This document shows positions 17,254 to 26,070 of a DNA stretch of 64,000 nt, piece by piece. The notes beneath the pieces are model-generated. The model was not told the origin of the DNA and searched no databases. It was given only the letters and a program-made list of their open reading frames with translations. The stretch covers positions 1 through 64,000 of the forward strand of contig CALUPW010000006.1 of the NCBI GenBank assembly GCA_944322785.1, read 5' to 3'. This DNA is from Candidatus Gastranaerophilales bacterium. Lineage in GTDB: Bacteria > Cyanobacteriota > Vampirovibrionia > Gastranaerophilales > Gastranaerophilaceae. The position numbers and the translations under genes were made by a program. Each line of letters begins with the position of its first letter. The first letter of the stretch is position 1.

Positions 17254-18039
17254 TTAAGCTTTTTGCAATTTTGCTTCCTGCTCTTTTTTATGTGCAAGGA
17301 ATTTATCGCCTAATTTGTTTGCTATCGGTGTGACAGCAACCGGTACAAGGTATCTGTAAATCATGGTTGCGATTAACAGAGTTTTTCCAACACCCATACC
17401 TTTTATTCTTCTTACCAGTTTCGGGTCATTACAATAGTCTGCAACATAATCTATCAAATCAATTTTATTTTTGCCTTCTTTTACCAATCGAGCATTTTCT
17501 TTCTCTATTATTTTAGCGATATCAGGCTTATTCAAATAAAGTTCCGCATATTTTTGTGTTACGGCATTCCATTTTTTATTCAACAAACCGTCAACAAGAT
17601 ATGCACCGGCTGTTGAAACGGCAAAGGTAAGAAAATGGTTTAAGGCAAGAACTTTTTTTCTATCACTGTCCATTTTATCTTCAGGAAGTTTTAAGGTTTT
17701 ATAAATATACATACCGGTTCCGACTGCTGCACCGGCTGTTACTATGTGATTTATAACAAAATTGCTTTCTTTGTTCTTTTCTGCAAATTTCGCAACAGTT
17801 TTTGTCGCCATCAGCTTACCGAATACATTTTTTGCAATCCAATCGGTAACGTTATCATAGGCTTTTGTTAACGGCTCCATAAATCTGGATCTTGACATTG
17901 CGGCTTCTGCCAGCGCATCGCTTGCATCTGCTACTTCTTTAGCAATATTACCCCTAAATGAAGGTGATTGCTGGTTTGAATTATTTTTTAAATTAAAATA
18001 GTTTTGATTATATTGTTGTGTATTAAAATTTACCTGCAT
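17254..18039 (-). CDS. uncharacterised membrane protein with N-terminal FxG motif
   Basis: A 261-residue protein of no named family. The N-terminal 25 residues are Asn/Gln-rich and lead into SPSFRGN (residues 25-31), the FxG motif shared by several proteins in this window. Hydrophobic segments lie at about 97-117 (VTAGAAVGTGMYIY), 133-152 (FLTFAVSTAGAYLV) and 221-240 (LLIATMIYRYLVPVAV). The C-terminus is basic and charged (AHKKEQEAKLQ). Its ATG overlaps the stop of the upstream gene (TAATG), so the pair is translated together. The two proteins share general layout but little alignable sequence. Function unknown. Confidence 0.72.
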   Translation of the reverse strand: MQVNFNTQQYNQNYFNLKNNSNQQSPSFRGNIAKEVADASDALAEAAMSRSRFMEPLTKAYDNVTDWIAKNVFGKLMATKTVAKFAEKNKESNFVINHIVTAGAAVGTGMYIYKTLKLPEDKMDSDRKKVLALNHFLTFAVSTAGAYLVDGLLNKKWNAVTQKYAELYLNKPDIAKIIEKENARLVKEGKNKIDLIDYVADYCNDPKLVRRIKGMGVGKTLLIATMIYRYLVPVAVTPIANKLGDKFLAHKKEQEAKLQKA

Positions 18040-18827
18040 TATTTAACACCTCCTTTAATTTCATTAAAGGCTTTGCTTGCTAAAACTGAATTTGCCATTT
18101 TCGTATTGTTCTCATTTTCTGCAACTGAAACTTTTTCTGATTTTTTTGTTTCTTTTTTCGGATCAATTCCGAAAACATATTTTAATATCGGAGGAATTAA
18201 TGCGATTGTAATTATTGATCTCGGAATACCTATTATAATATCCGGTCCCATTTTCATTAATTTTTCAACATTTCTATACATTGGAGTTTTTGTAAGTCCT
18301 TTTGCTTTCAAATCTCCAAGATATTTTTCGGCACCTTTGCCTAAAAATTGTGACGGACTTTTCTGAATTTTTTTCATTGCATCATCAAATGGTTTCATAA
18401 TAACAGATGAAAACGCAAATCCGATTACACCTGATGAAATAGCGTGGGCTGCTGCATTAAGTTTGTCTTTTTTATTTTTTCCGTCTTTATCCGGCAAAGC
18501 CATAATCGTTGCCGGTCTCAGCATACCTGCAAGCACCAGTGAAAAGAATGCATTACATGGAATCGGATTGGCTTCCGCATAATCCAAAAGTTTACCGAAA
18601 TATTTATTTGAGAGGATTTTTTCGCCTAAAGTTTTATTTAAAACTTTAGCGGCAGTCTCACTCGTTTTTTGCACCGGACTGCCGCTAAAATTCACATTAT
18701 ATCCTCTTGTATTTTTTTTGTCACACATTTCCGCATAATTTCGCTCCTTGAAAGCCTGCGGGTCTTTTGTGACCTCAGTTATCCCCGAATAATAGGGACT
18801 GTTGTAATTGAGTAAATTAATTTTCAT
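18039..18827 (-). CDS. uncharacterised membrane protein with N-terminal FxG motif
   Basis: A 262-residue protein, upstream partner of 17254-18039. NFSGSP lies at residues 46-51 after a polar N-terminus. Hydrophobic segments sit at about 93-112 (FFSLVLAGMLRPATIMAL), 127-148 (ISSGVIGFAFSSVIM) and 197-222 (IIIGIPRSIITIALIPPIL). A charged tail (KKETKKSEK) follows. No family recognised. The layout (polar FxG N-terminus, three hydrophobic segments, charged tail) matches 17254-18039 and 24373-25251, suggesting a lineage-specific set of membrane proteins. Confidence 0.72.
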   Translation of the reverse strand: MKINLLNYNSPYYSGITEVTKDPQAFKERNYAEMCDKKNTRGYNVNFSGSPVQKTSETAAKVLNKTLGEKILSNKYFGKLLDYAEANPIPCNAFFSLVLAGMLRPATIMALPDKDGKNKKDKLNAAAHAISSGVIGFAFSSVIMKPFDDAMKKIQKSPSQFLGKGAEKYLGDLKAKGLTKTPMYRNVEKLMKMGPDIIIGIPRSIITIALIPPILKYVFGIDPKKETKKSEKVSVAENENNTKMANSVLASKAFNEIKGGVK

Positions 18828-19024
18828 GTTCCACCAATTTTTTTGAGTAAAGTCTTGTACAATTATATTAAATCAAAGAAAAACTTTTTTTGCCACCTGT
18901 TTTAAAAAAGTTTACAATTATTTTTGAGTGTTTTTATAAAATTTACTCAAATTGCCTGACTGATTAATTTTTTTTAAATTAACCAGCTTTACAATTGGTG
19001 TTAAACTTACACTTTATATATACT

Positions 19025-19855
19025 TTACATATCTAATGCAATATCAAGCGCCGGCGCTTTTGCAACGATTGCACTTGAAGATATTATATCAACACCTGTT
19101 GAGGCAATTTCATTTACTGTTGAAAGTTTCACGTTGCCGCTGGCTTCAACGATGGCTGCGTTATTGATTAATTCTACCGCCTGTTTCATATCACTAACGC
19201 CCATGTTATCAAGCATGATAATATCGGCTTTGCATTTCACAGCTTCTTTTACCTGTTCTAATGTATCGCATTCAACTTCAATTTTGTGTGCATGTGAAAT
19301 ATTTTTGCGTAATTTTTCGACTGCATTTGTTATCGAACCTGCAAGACGAATATGATTGTCTTTTATCATCGCACAATCCGACAAATTAAATCTGTGAAGT
19401 GCTCCGCCTCCTGTTTTAACCGCATATTTTTCAAACATTCTGAAATTTGGTGTTGTTTTTCTTGTATCAACAATTTTGGCATGATAGGGGAAAATTGCAT
19501 CCTGATATTTTTTTGTTTCTGTTGCAATCCCGCTCATTCTCTGAATATAGTTGAGCGATAACCTTTCACCCATCAAAAGCTCTTTTGCAGGCCCTTTTAA
19601 ATCCGCAAGGCAGTCGCCTTTTTTTATAATGTCACCGTCTTTAAAATGAAAATCTATTTTTATATCACATGACAGCATTTTATAAACGGTTTTAAAAACT
19701 TCCACACCGCACAAAACACCGTCTTCACGTGTATTTAAAAAGCCTTTCAGTTTATCATTTTCATCCGCAAGATTTTCGGTTGTAATGTCACCATAGCCGA
19801 TATCTTCTATTAAGGCAGATCTTACATGATCTTCCATTAAAAATTTATTTAACAC
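19025..19855 (-). CDS. nadC: nicotinate-nucleotide pyrophosphorylase (carboxylating)
   Basis: Makes nicotinate mononucleotide from quinolinate and PRPP in de novo NAD synthesis. The 276 residues carry EDIGYGDITTENL near 16, ERLSLNYIQRMSGIAT near 97, DTRKTTPNFRMFEKYAVKTGGGALHRFNLSD near 129, KDNH near 166, EVECDT near 196, IIMLDNM near 213 and EASGNV near 235, a full active site. It lies 13 bases after nadB in an operon. nadA, needed between them in the pathway, is not in the window. Confidence 0.95.
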   Translation of the reverse strand: MLNKFLMEDHVRSALIEDIGYGDITTENLADENDKLKGFLNTREDGVLCGVEVFKTVYKMLSCDIKIDFHFKDGDIIKKGDCLADLKGPAKELLMGERLSLNYIQRMSGIATETKKYQDAIFPYHAKIVDTRKTTPNFRMFEKYAVKTGGGALHRFNLSDCAMIKDNHIRLAGSITNAVEKLRKNISHAHKIEVECDTLEQVKEAVKCKADIIMLDNMGVSDMKQAVELINNAAIVEASGNVKLSTVNEIASTGVDIISSSAIVAKAPALDIALDM

Positions 19856-19868
19856 ATTATTCTCCTTC

Positions 19869-21536
19869 TTAATTATTATTTATTCGATAAATTACAGACT
19901 CATTTGAACATTCAATGTTCATAGATTTTTTAATATCAGCCATTGATGTTCTTGTCAAAAAGCTGTGATGTCCGACTTCATCCGTTTGGAGGTAATCAGT
20001 TCTATAATGAGCGCCTCTTGATTCTTTACGTTTTAAAGCTGAAATTATAACCATTTCCGCAACAGTCAGCATATTTCTGAATTCATATTCGGATTTAGAA
20101 ATACATTTGTCGCTTCTGTGAAAATTAAGACGAAGCTGCTCCACATCTTTTAAAGAGTTTTTAAGATTTTCTTCATTTCTGAAAATACCCGCACCGTTCC
20201 ACATTATATTTTGAAGTTTTTTCTTCATCCCGGAAACGTCAATTTCTTCCAGATATATTTCATCTGAATATTTTTCGATTATATTTTTGATAGATTCATC
20301 TATTTGTTTTGGCGGCTTAAGTTCTAACGTTTTCAGATAATTTGCAACCTCAAACGCACAAACAACACACTCCAAAAGTGAATTACTTGCAAGACGGTTT
20401 CCTCCGTGGAGTCCGGTTGAAGCTGTTTCACCTATCGCATAAAGTCCGCTGATTGAAGTTTCACCTTCTATATCAGTCTTTATCCCGCCCATCATATAGT
20501 GTGCGGCCGGTGCAACAGGAATAAAATCTTTTGATATATCAATCCCGTTTTCAAGACATTTCTTTGAGATGTTCGGAAATCTTTCGGCAAGTTTGTTTTT
20601 GTCAATACATGCTGCGTTCAGATAAACATTATCCACACTGTGGTTAAGCATTTCCGTATAATTTGCCCGGGTTACAATATCTCGAGGAGCAAGTTCTTTC
20701 TTTTCATGATATTTGTACATAAATTCAATACCGTCAGAATCCACGAGTTTTGCACCTTCCCCACGCACGGCTTCAGATATCAAAAATCTGTTTTCATCCC
20801 CGTCAATTGCAAGTGCTGTCGGGTGAAACTGAACAAATTCCATATCCTGCATCATTGCTCCTGCATTAAACGCAAGCGCCATACCGTCCCCTGTTGCACC
20901 GATCGGATTGGTTGTATATTTGAATAATTGTCCTATTCCGCCTGTTGCAAGAATTATTGCAGATGAATAAATTACCTCATATTCCTTGGTAATATCATTA
21001 AATACAATAACGCCTTTGCATTCGTTTGCCATATTTACAAGAAGTTCAACCGCAACAGTTTCTTCATAAATATCAATGTTTTGATTTTCATAAACTTTTT
21101 TTGCAAGCGCTTCTTCAATCATTCTGCCTGTTGCATCACCGCCTGAATGAAGAACTCGCCGTACACTGTGTGCGGCTTCTAATGTAAAGGTAAATTGATT
21201 ATTATTATCTCTATCAAACTCAACACCGAAATTAAGCAAGTCTTTTATAACTTTATCGGAATTTTCAGAGATAAATTTTACTGTATTTAATTCACTTAAT
21301 CCGGCTCCTGCTTTTATTGTATCGCTTATATGCGAAGCTGTGGAATCGGACTTGTTTTCTTTCAAAACTCCGACCATTCCACCCTGTGCATATCTGGAAT
21401 TGCTTTCACCGAGTTTTGATTTAGTAATCAAAAGAATTCCATCCGAAAGCCGGGTTTGCTGCTCTATTTTTAATGCGGCATACAAACCTGCAATACCGCT
21501 TCCGATTATTATTGCCGAATATTTAGAATATTTCAT
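19869..21536 (-). CDS. nadB: L-aspartate oxidase
   Basis: Oxidises aspartate to iminoaspartate, the first step of de novo NAD synthesis; under anaerobic conditions fumarate can accept the electrons. The 555-residue flavoprotein has the dinucleotide-binding IIGSGIAGLYAAL at the start, SRYAQGG near 47, GVEFDRD near 95, HSGGDATGRMI near 130, MEFVQFHPTAL near 236, APRDIVTRA near 285, PAAHYMMGGI near 350 and GLHGGNRLASNSLLE near 378. The C-terminal helical domain has the usual ESRGAHYRTDY. First gene of nadB-nadC. Confidence 0.95.
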   Translation of the reverse strand: MKYSKYSAIIIGSGIAGLYAALKIEQQTRLSDGILLITKSKLGESNSRYAQGGMVGVLKENKSDSTASHISDTIKAGAGLSELNTVKFISENSDKVIKDLLNFGVEFDRDNNNQFTFTLEAAHSVRRVLHSGGDATGRMIEEALAKKVYENQNIDIYEETVAVELLVNMANECKGVIVFNDITKEYEVIYSSAIILATGGIGQLFKYTTNPIGATGDGMALAFNAGAMMQDMEFVQFHPTALAIDGDENRFLISEAVRGEGAKLVDSDGIEFMYKYHEKKELAPRDIVTRANYTEMLNHSVDNVYLNAACIDKNKLAERFPNISKKCLENGIDISKDFIPVAPAAHYMMGGIKTDIEGETSISGLYAIGETASTGLHGGNRLASNSLLECVVCAFEVANYLKTLELKPPKQIDESIKNIIEKYSDEIYLEEIDVSGMKKKLQNIMWNGAGIFRNEENLKNSLKDVEQLRLNFHRSDKCISKSEYEFRNMLTVAEMVIISALKRKESRGAHYRTDYLQTDEVGHHSFLTRTSMADIKKSMNIECSNESVIYRINNN

Positions 21537-21772
21537 AACTATATCCCTGTTAATCTGTCGATAATATTTTAACTTAAACCTGATTTTTTTTCTACCTGAT
21601 AAAAATAAATTTTTTATTAAGAATTATAATTTTACGGCTGATATGACATCAAATTTTATTTAAAAATCATCTGCTCTCAATATAAACACTCAAAATTTTT
21701 ATGCGGCTGATTTAAAAGCTGACCAAAGGTTTTTAAATAATAATGCCTGTAATAATTAAAATTGGAGGAGAT

Positions 21773-22441
21773 ATGACTGATTCAATTATAAGAATTCTGC
21801 TTGTAGAAGACCAGAAACTTATGCGGGTAGGATTAAAATCACTTTTTGAGGAACATAAAGAACTTGATATTGTATCAGAAGCCCAGTCAGGAAAAGAAGC
21901 CATCGAAAAATATAAGACAATCCATCCCGATATAACCTTGATGGATATAGGACTGCCTGATATGAGCGGGATTGAGGCGACAAAAAAAATATTGGAGATT
22001 GACTCAAAGGCAAAAATCATCATTTTAACGTCACATCTTTCGGAAAGCGAGGTTACGGATGCTCTTCATGCCGGCGCCTGCGCTTATGTCATGAAAGATA
22101 TAAATACTGAAATCTTAAAAATGATTATAAAAACAGTAAAAGACGGCGCAATGTGGCTTGATCCGCAGGCTGTACCGATATTGAGGGAGAAAAATTGCGG
22201 AGTCATTCCGCCCAGACAAATGTCAAGAGCAATGTTTAAAGAACAGCATGCAAACCTGACCCAGCGTGAATATGAAGTGTTAAAACTTGTTGTTGACGGC
22301 AAATCTAATAACGAAATCGCTCAAATTTTGACAATAAGCGAACACACTGCAAAAGCACATGTATGCAACATAATTCAAAAACTTGTTGTTGATGACAGAA
22401 CACAGGCTGCAGTTAAGGCTTTAAAAGAAGGACTTGTCTAA
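21773..22441 (+). CDS. NarL/FixJ-family response regulator
   Basis: A 222-residue two-domain regulator. The receiver domain (about 4-122) has VEDQ, the phosphorylation site as LMDIGLPDMSG, LTS and the K in AYVMKD. The LuxR-type helix-turn-helix (about 155-218) reads LTQREYEVLKLVVDGKSNNEIAQILTISEHTAKAHVCNIIQKL. An upstream ATG exists at 21743, but the GGAGGAG site 4 bases before ATG 21773 fixes the start. The cognate histidine kinase is not adjacent. A related stand-alone LuxR domain lies at 27644-27865. Confidence 0.9.
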   Translation: MTDSIIRILLVEDQKLMRVGLKSLFEEHKELDIVSEAQSGKEAIEKYKTIHPDITLMDIGLPDMSGIEATKKILEIDSKAKIIILTSHLSESEVTDALHAGACAYVMKDINTEILKMIIKTVKDGAMWLDPQAVPILREKNCGVIPPRQMSRAMFKEQHANLTQREYEVLKLVVDGKSNNEIAQILTISEHTAKAHVCNIIQKLVVDDRTQAAVKALKEGLV

Positions 22442-22527
22442 ACATTAACAAACGTAACAATAAAACCTTTTTACCTTAAGAATTTCTAAAACAAGACCGT
22501 ATATAAAAATGTAGAAAGGTTTTTATT

Positions 22528-22839
22528 ATGTTTGAAAATGATATTGACAATCTTTTAAAGGAACTTGCCGTATCAAAAATCTGGTCGGACGATTTTGCCT
22601 GCGCAATTAAAACGGAAGATGATTTAAGGATTATAAAAGAGGCCGCAAATCTGAAAGATAAAAACGGCAACAGATTGTATGATAATTTTCAACTTTTTCA
22701 ATTTTTGGGCTGTGAAGATAATATCAAAGCTGTTCTTGTTGAAAAATTTTGTACAAACCATTCTGATTTTCTAAACATAAATAATCCGCTTAATGTCATT
22801 GATACTATTAAAGAGCAGACTTCTCACGTTTCTGAGTAA
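22528..22839 (+). CDS. uncharacterised small acidic protein
   Basis: A 103-residue protein with no signal peptide or membrane segment and no recognised family. It is predicted to be mostly helical (NLLKELAVSKI, IKEAANLKDKNG, YDNFQLFQFLGCEDN). It follows the response regulator by 86 bases with its own AAAGG site and ends at a terminator. DLRIIKEAANLKDKNGNRLYD could suggest a small adaptor, but no function can be given. Confidence 0.6.
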   Translation: MFENDIDNLLKELAVSKIWSDDFACAIKTEDDLRIIKEAANLKDKNGNRLYDNFQLFQFLGCEDNIKAVLVEKFCTNHSDFLNINNPLNVIDTIKEQTSHVSE

Positions 22840-22840
22840 A

Positions 22841-22866
22841 TGAGGTTTGCAAAACCTCACATTTTT
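22841..22866 (+). terminator. terminator after gene 22528-22839
   Basis: TGAGGTTT and AAACCTCA form a hairpin with a very short loop, followed by CATTTTT, directly after the stop. Confidence 0.75.
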
Positions 22867-22971
22867 AATATATTTTGAATTTAAATATCTTAATGTTAAT
22901 CGGAAATTACTCCATAATATATTATTTATGTGCTATAATAAGTCCGGAGTAAATAAAAGAAAGCGGGTCGT

Positions 22972-23478
22972 ATGAAAAAATGGTTTTTAGTTGCATTCAG
23001 TGTTTTATTAATTTCAAATACAGTTCAGGCAAAAACTGATTTAAACTGTCCTGATGAAGTTCTTGCGAAAAAAGATTTGACGGTTCTGACAAAAGGTGAA
23101 CCCTTTTCCTATCCTCTGCCTGATGGTGCAATTATTGAATGTTACGGGGAAAAAATAGACGGAAGTATTAAGGCATTTAATGAATTTAATGACTATTTTG
23201 TTATGCGGGACGGACATTTGTATTCCAATACAATGCACAGGATTTACAAACCTCACAAAGCGGACAGATTAAAAAAAGTTGATCGTGCAGGACTACAAAG
23301 CGATAAAAAGACATTAAGATTATACGATCCGCTGTGGGAATGGTCAGGAAGACATCATAAACGAACAGTTAAAATAAATATTCAAACAGGCGAATATTTT
23401 ATGAACGGAACTCAGGACAACTGGACATGGTATAGAAATATAACAGCAACGGGTTATTGTCATGTAATTTATCCGTAA
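22972..23478 (+). CDS. uncharacterised secreted protein
   Basis: A 168-residue protein with a clear signal peptide (MKKWFLVAFSVLLISNTVQA, cleavage near 20-21) and a mature region with two cysteines (DLNCPDE, IIECYGE) plus one near the end (TGYCHVI). The sequence is rich in aromatic residues (WEWSGRHHKR, NWTWYRN). No family recognised. A TATAAT-like box (TGCTATAATAAG) lies about 30 bases before the start, and GAAAGCGGG serves as ribosome binding site. Probably periplasmic. Confidence 0.65.
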   Translation: MKKWFLVAFSVLLISNTVQAKTDLNCPDEVLAKKDLTVLTKGEPFSYPLPDGAIIECYGEKIDGSIKAFNEFNDYFVMRDGHLYSNTMHRIYKPHKADRLKKVDRAGLQSDKKTLRLYDPLWEWSGRHHKRTVKINIQTGEYFMNGTQDNWTWYRNITATGYCHVIYP

Positions 23479-23543
23479 ATATTTTAAAATCAATAAATCT
23501 TATAACTTTAAAATTCAAAAACTTCTTATTCAACATGAATAAT

Positions 23544-23575
23544 AAAAATTCCCGTTTTGTAACGGGAATTTTTAT
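23544..23575 (-). terminator. terminator following tRNA-Gly
   Basis: AAAAATTCCCGTT and AACGGGAATTTTT pair around TTGT; on the minus strand the T run follows 2 bases after the tRNA 3-prime end. Confidence 0.85.
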
Positions 23576-23576
23576 T

Positions 23577-23648
23577 AGCGGACGACGGGACTCGAACCCG
23601 CGACGTCAACCTTGGGAAGGTTGCATTCTACCACTGAATTACATCCGC
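23577..23648 (-). tRNA. tRNA-Gly (anticodon CCC)
   Basis: A 72-base cloverleaf on the minus strand: acceptor GCGGATG, D-arm with TTCAGTGGTAGAAT, anticodon loop TTCCCAA between CAACC and GGTTG (anticodon CCC, reads GGG), and T-arm CGGGTTCGAACCCG. CCA is not encoded. A terminator follows at once. A short reading frame on the other strand is spurious. Confidence 0.95.
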
Positions 23649-23808
23649 AGATATTTCCAAATCTATTTTAGCACTATTCAAAAAAAATTTAAAGTATTTT
23701 GAAATTTTAGATTTTTATAATCTTGATACCCCGAAATTTTTTTAACATTATTTTAACCTTTACAAATCTTCTCAATCTGATATAATAACTACAATGAAAG
23801 GAGTTTGT

Positions 23809-24189
23809 ATGAAAAATAAAATTTTAATAACTACGGTGATAACTTTAGGATTGATTTGTTCTATTGTTACAACGAATAATGTAATCGCAGCACAAACAAC
23901 AACCGGAAGTTCATCCGGCAAAGCAACAAAAGCCCAGCTTGATAAACTTGCAATGTCAATTCTTAAAGCTGCTGAAAAACGTGATAATGCCGCTATGCAG
24001 CCGTATTTTAATGAAATGATGCAAAAGGGGGTAACATCCGTAACCAGCCCGCAGGTTGTTGCAAAAAGAACGCCGCAGTGCCCGCCGGTCAAAATGGAAC
24101 TTAACGGGAAAAAACTCAGCGGAAAACTTTGCGCTCGTATGAGCTATGAATATGAAGGTAAAATATACTGGGTAGGATATTGTAAATAA
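23809..24189 (+). CDS. uncharacterised secreted protein
   Basis: A 126-residue protein with a signal peptide (MKNKILITTVITLGLICSIVTTNNVIA). The mature part has a Gly/Ser/Thr linker and then a small domain with two cysteines (RTPQCPPVKME and GKLCARMSYEYEGKIYWVGYC). The start at 23809 is preferred over the ATG at 23794 because AAAGGAG precedes it. It appears monocistronic. No family recognised. Confidence 0.65.
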   Translation: MKNKILITTVITLGLICSIVTTNNVIAAQTTTGSSSGKATKAQLDKLAMSILKAAEKRDNAAMQPYFNEMMQKGVTSVTSPQVVAKRTPQCPPVKMELNGKKLSGKLCARMSYEYEGKIYWVGYCK

Positions 24190-24218
24190 TAAAAATTATC
24201 TATTGAACAACTATCATT

Positions 24219-24308
24219 CAGGAACAGCACAAAATTCGACATTATAATAAGGCATATTAGGTTACATCATTTATGCGAACTTATATTTGGCAAGCTGTTC
24301 CTGTTTTT
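24219..24308 (+). other. 10-base perfect inverted repeat with T run, possible terminator or small RNA end
   Basis: CAGGAACAGC (24219-24228) is repeated inverted as GCTGTTCCTG (24294-24303) and followed by TTTTT. The 65-base loop is long for a terminator. The arms lie between a plus-strand and a minus-strand gene, both ending here. Confidence 0.45.
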
Positions 24309-24372
24309 CAATATTTCATTAATTTCTACGGATCTAAAATATTTCCGATTATTAAAACTTCAACGACAACTC

Positions 24373-25251
24373 TTATTTTTTAAAATTGTCAATTCCCGGT
24401 CCTACATATTTACCGATAAGAACATTTTCAACAAAATTGTCTATAGGTTTTATTGCCAGCCCCAGCGCTACAAATCCGCCGATTGTTTTAATAAATTTAC
24501 CTTTCATCATTTTACTTTTTTGGAATTTACTTAAAACACTTTTTATAGCAACATTTTCGGTCTGTCCATTTTTTAGGAACTTAACATAAACAGAGTACCA
24601 TTCACGGGCTTGGACTTTAGAAGTCGGATGGAGAAGGTCTTTTCGCAATTTAATTAAATCTTTAATTGTGCTTTCTGCATACTTGGCAAGATTTTCTTTT
24701 TTGTCTGTATGGAAAATTCTGAAAGATTTTTGTCTTTGCTTGAAATCCATATTATTCGAAACTCTATCAATAAAATCGTTGACGCATTCATCGTCTTTTC
24801 CGTCAAAGGCGTGCATTTTGCCGTTAGCAATAAATTCTTCCGCAATTCTGGAAACCTGCTCTTTTGAATTAAGAGTTATTTTATCTTCTGTTAATTTTCC
24901 GAACTGAGAAAACACTTTTTGTCCGGCTTTTACGGCAACCAGAGGGAGAAATATACTTGCCATCCCCTGAAAAATTGCCTGTTTTAGACATCTCTTTGAG
25001 TTCGGACTGTATTCGGTATTATTGTTTTTATATTTATCATATACATCCGCTCCTATATACATTAGAGCAGGAACCCAGCTCAAAGTTGCATATCCGCCGA
25101 TTATAGGCCTCAGTGCCTCACCCACTTCGTTTGTAAATGCAGCACCACGAAGCGGCCACCGCATTAATGGGTCACGATATTCACCGTCTTTATTTACAGT
25201 CTTATTATCGGCACAAAAGTTTCTGTTTTGCACATATTTTGTCGTTATCAT
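24373..25251 (-). CDS. uncharacterised membrane protein, three hydrophobic segments
   Basis: A 292-residue protein of no named family, similar in layout to 17254-18827: a polar N-terminus (MITTKYVQNRNFCADNK), a hydrophobic segment at about 48-68 (IIGGYATLSWVPALMYIGA), another at 92-110 (MASIFLPLVAVKAG), a charged helical middle, and a glycine-rich hydrophobic stretch near 259-275 (GGFVALGLAIKPID). The C-terminus is GKYVGPGIDNFKK. Likely lineage-specific. Function unknown. No strong ribosome binding site before the ATG at 25251. Confidence 0.65.
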   Translation of the reverse strand: MITTKYVQNRNFCADNKTVNKDGEYRDPLMRWPLRGAAFTNEVGEALRPIIGGYATLSWVPALMYIGADVYDKYKNNNTEYSPNSKRCLKQAIFQGMASIFLPLVAVKAGQKVFSQFGKLTEDKITLNSKEQVSRIAEEFIANGKMHAFDGKDDECVNDFIDRVSNNMDFKQRQKSFRIFHTDKKENLAKYAESTIKDLIKLRKDLLHPTSKVQAREWYSVYVKFLKNGQTENVAIKSVLSKFQKSKMMKGKFIKTIGGFVALGLAIKPIDNFVENVLIGKYVGPGIDNFKK

Positions 25252-25608
25252 TCAGCAAGAACCTCTTTCTCAAAACTAATTTATTTATTGAACAGGAGTA
25301 AATATTAAAATTTGCGGTTTTATTTACAATATTTTACACATATTTCTTAGAGTGTTTTTATCATTGCATAAATAATTTAACAAATATACTCGATAAACAT
25401 TTTTATCAGGATAATGTAAAAGAACAGATGGTTTGATTTCTTGTTACAGATGGTTTGATTATTTTAGGCAAATTTTGTAGTAAGTTGGGTTTTCAACCCA
25501 ACTTACGTTTTATTGTTAAAAAATCGTAACAAAATATGATTTACAGACAAATTATATATTTCACAGTTTTTAAGATTGACGTAAAATAAAAAGGAAAGGA
25601 AGTATCTT
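25252..25608. other. intergenic region, partly the upstream half of a duplicated unit
   Basis: AT-rich. From 25410 on, it is nearly identical to 26343-26541. It contains a 12-base perfect hairpin at 25480-25506 (GTAAGTTGGGTT-TTC-AACCCAACTTAC), not followed by a long T run, and the AAAGGAAAGGAAG site for the gene at 25609. No RNA gene recognised. Confidence 0.5.
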
Positions 25609-25910
25609 ATGAGAATTACAAACAACTGCTCATTATCAAATCCGGCAGCTTTTCAAGGGAAAATTAATCCGGAGTTAGTAAAAAAATTACAAAATCCAGA
25701 CAGAGATTTTAATCTCCAGATTCTTAAAGATTCCTTTACAAAAAGAAAAACGGAACTATTAAAAGAAGATAGAGAACTTTTAAAAGAAGTAACAAAAAAA
25801 GATATAATGGAAGACTACATGCAATACATCAAGTCCTATGCAGATCGTCTTGCGGCTGAATATTTGTCTAAAAATAAAAAATAATTATCCTTTGTTATAC
25901 CCAAAAATAG
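25410..25910 (+). repeat. direct repeat unit, copy 1
   Basis: About 501 bases that recur at 26343-26819, offset 933 bases, including the upstream hairpin, the ribosome binding site and a small gene. The two copies differ by few substitutions in the upstream part and by an in-frame 24-base indel in the gene. Confidence 0.92.
25609..25884 (+). CDS. small uncharacterised FxG-motif protein, copy 1 of a duplicated gene
   Basis: A 91-residue protein with AAFQGKI at residues 13-19 (FxG motif) after MRITNNCSLSNP, then a charged, helical, lysine/glutamate-rich body (KKLQNPDRDFNLQILKDSF, LLKEDRELLKEVTKKD) ending in LAAEYLSKNKK. No membrane segment. Function unknown. Its paralogue at 26542 lacks eight residues. 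An AAAGGAAAGGAAG site precedes the ATG. Confidence 0.7.
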   Translation: MRITNNCSLSNPAAFQGKINPELVKKLQNPDRDFNLQILKDSFTKRKTELLKEDRELLKEVTKKDIMEDYMQYIKSYADRLAAEYLSKNKK

Positions 25911-25920
25911 AATAAATTTG

Positions 25921-25952
25921 TCATTGCGAGCCTGCACAGGCGAAGCAATCCA
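25921..25952. repeat. palindromic interspersed repeat (TCATTGCGAG type)
   Basis: Nested inverted repeats: ATTGC (25923-25927) with GCAAT (25945-25949), and GCCTG (25930-25934) with CAGGC (25937-25941). This TCATTGCGAG...GAAGCAATC pattern is a common interspersed element in many bacteria. A degraded copy lies near 52785-52820. Confidence 0.7.
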
Positions 25953-26070
25953 GCTTTTCTCCACAACTCTCCCTGCTTAACAAAATTTCATATATACATC
26001 TTTTTTAGCAAATTTACATATTCAGACATTTTACAATACAAGTAACTCAATAATATAAAGGAGAAATATA

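Noticed and set aside
23457-23702. Open frame of 81 codons over the tRNA region
   Set aside because: It runs across a complete tRNA-Gly and its terminator on the other strand, and has no ribosome binding site.
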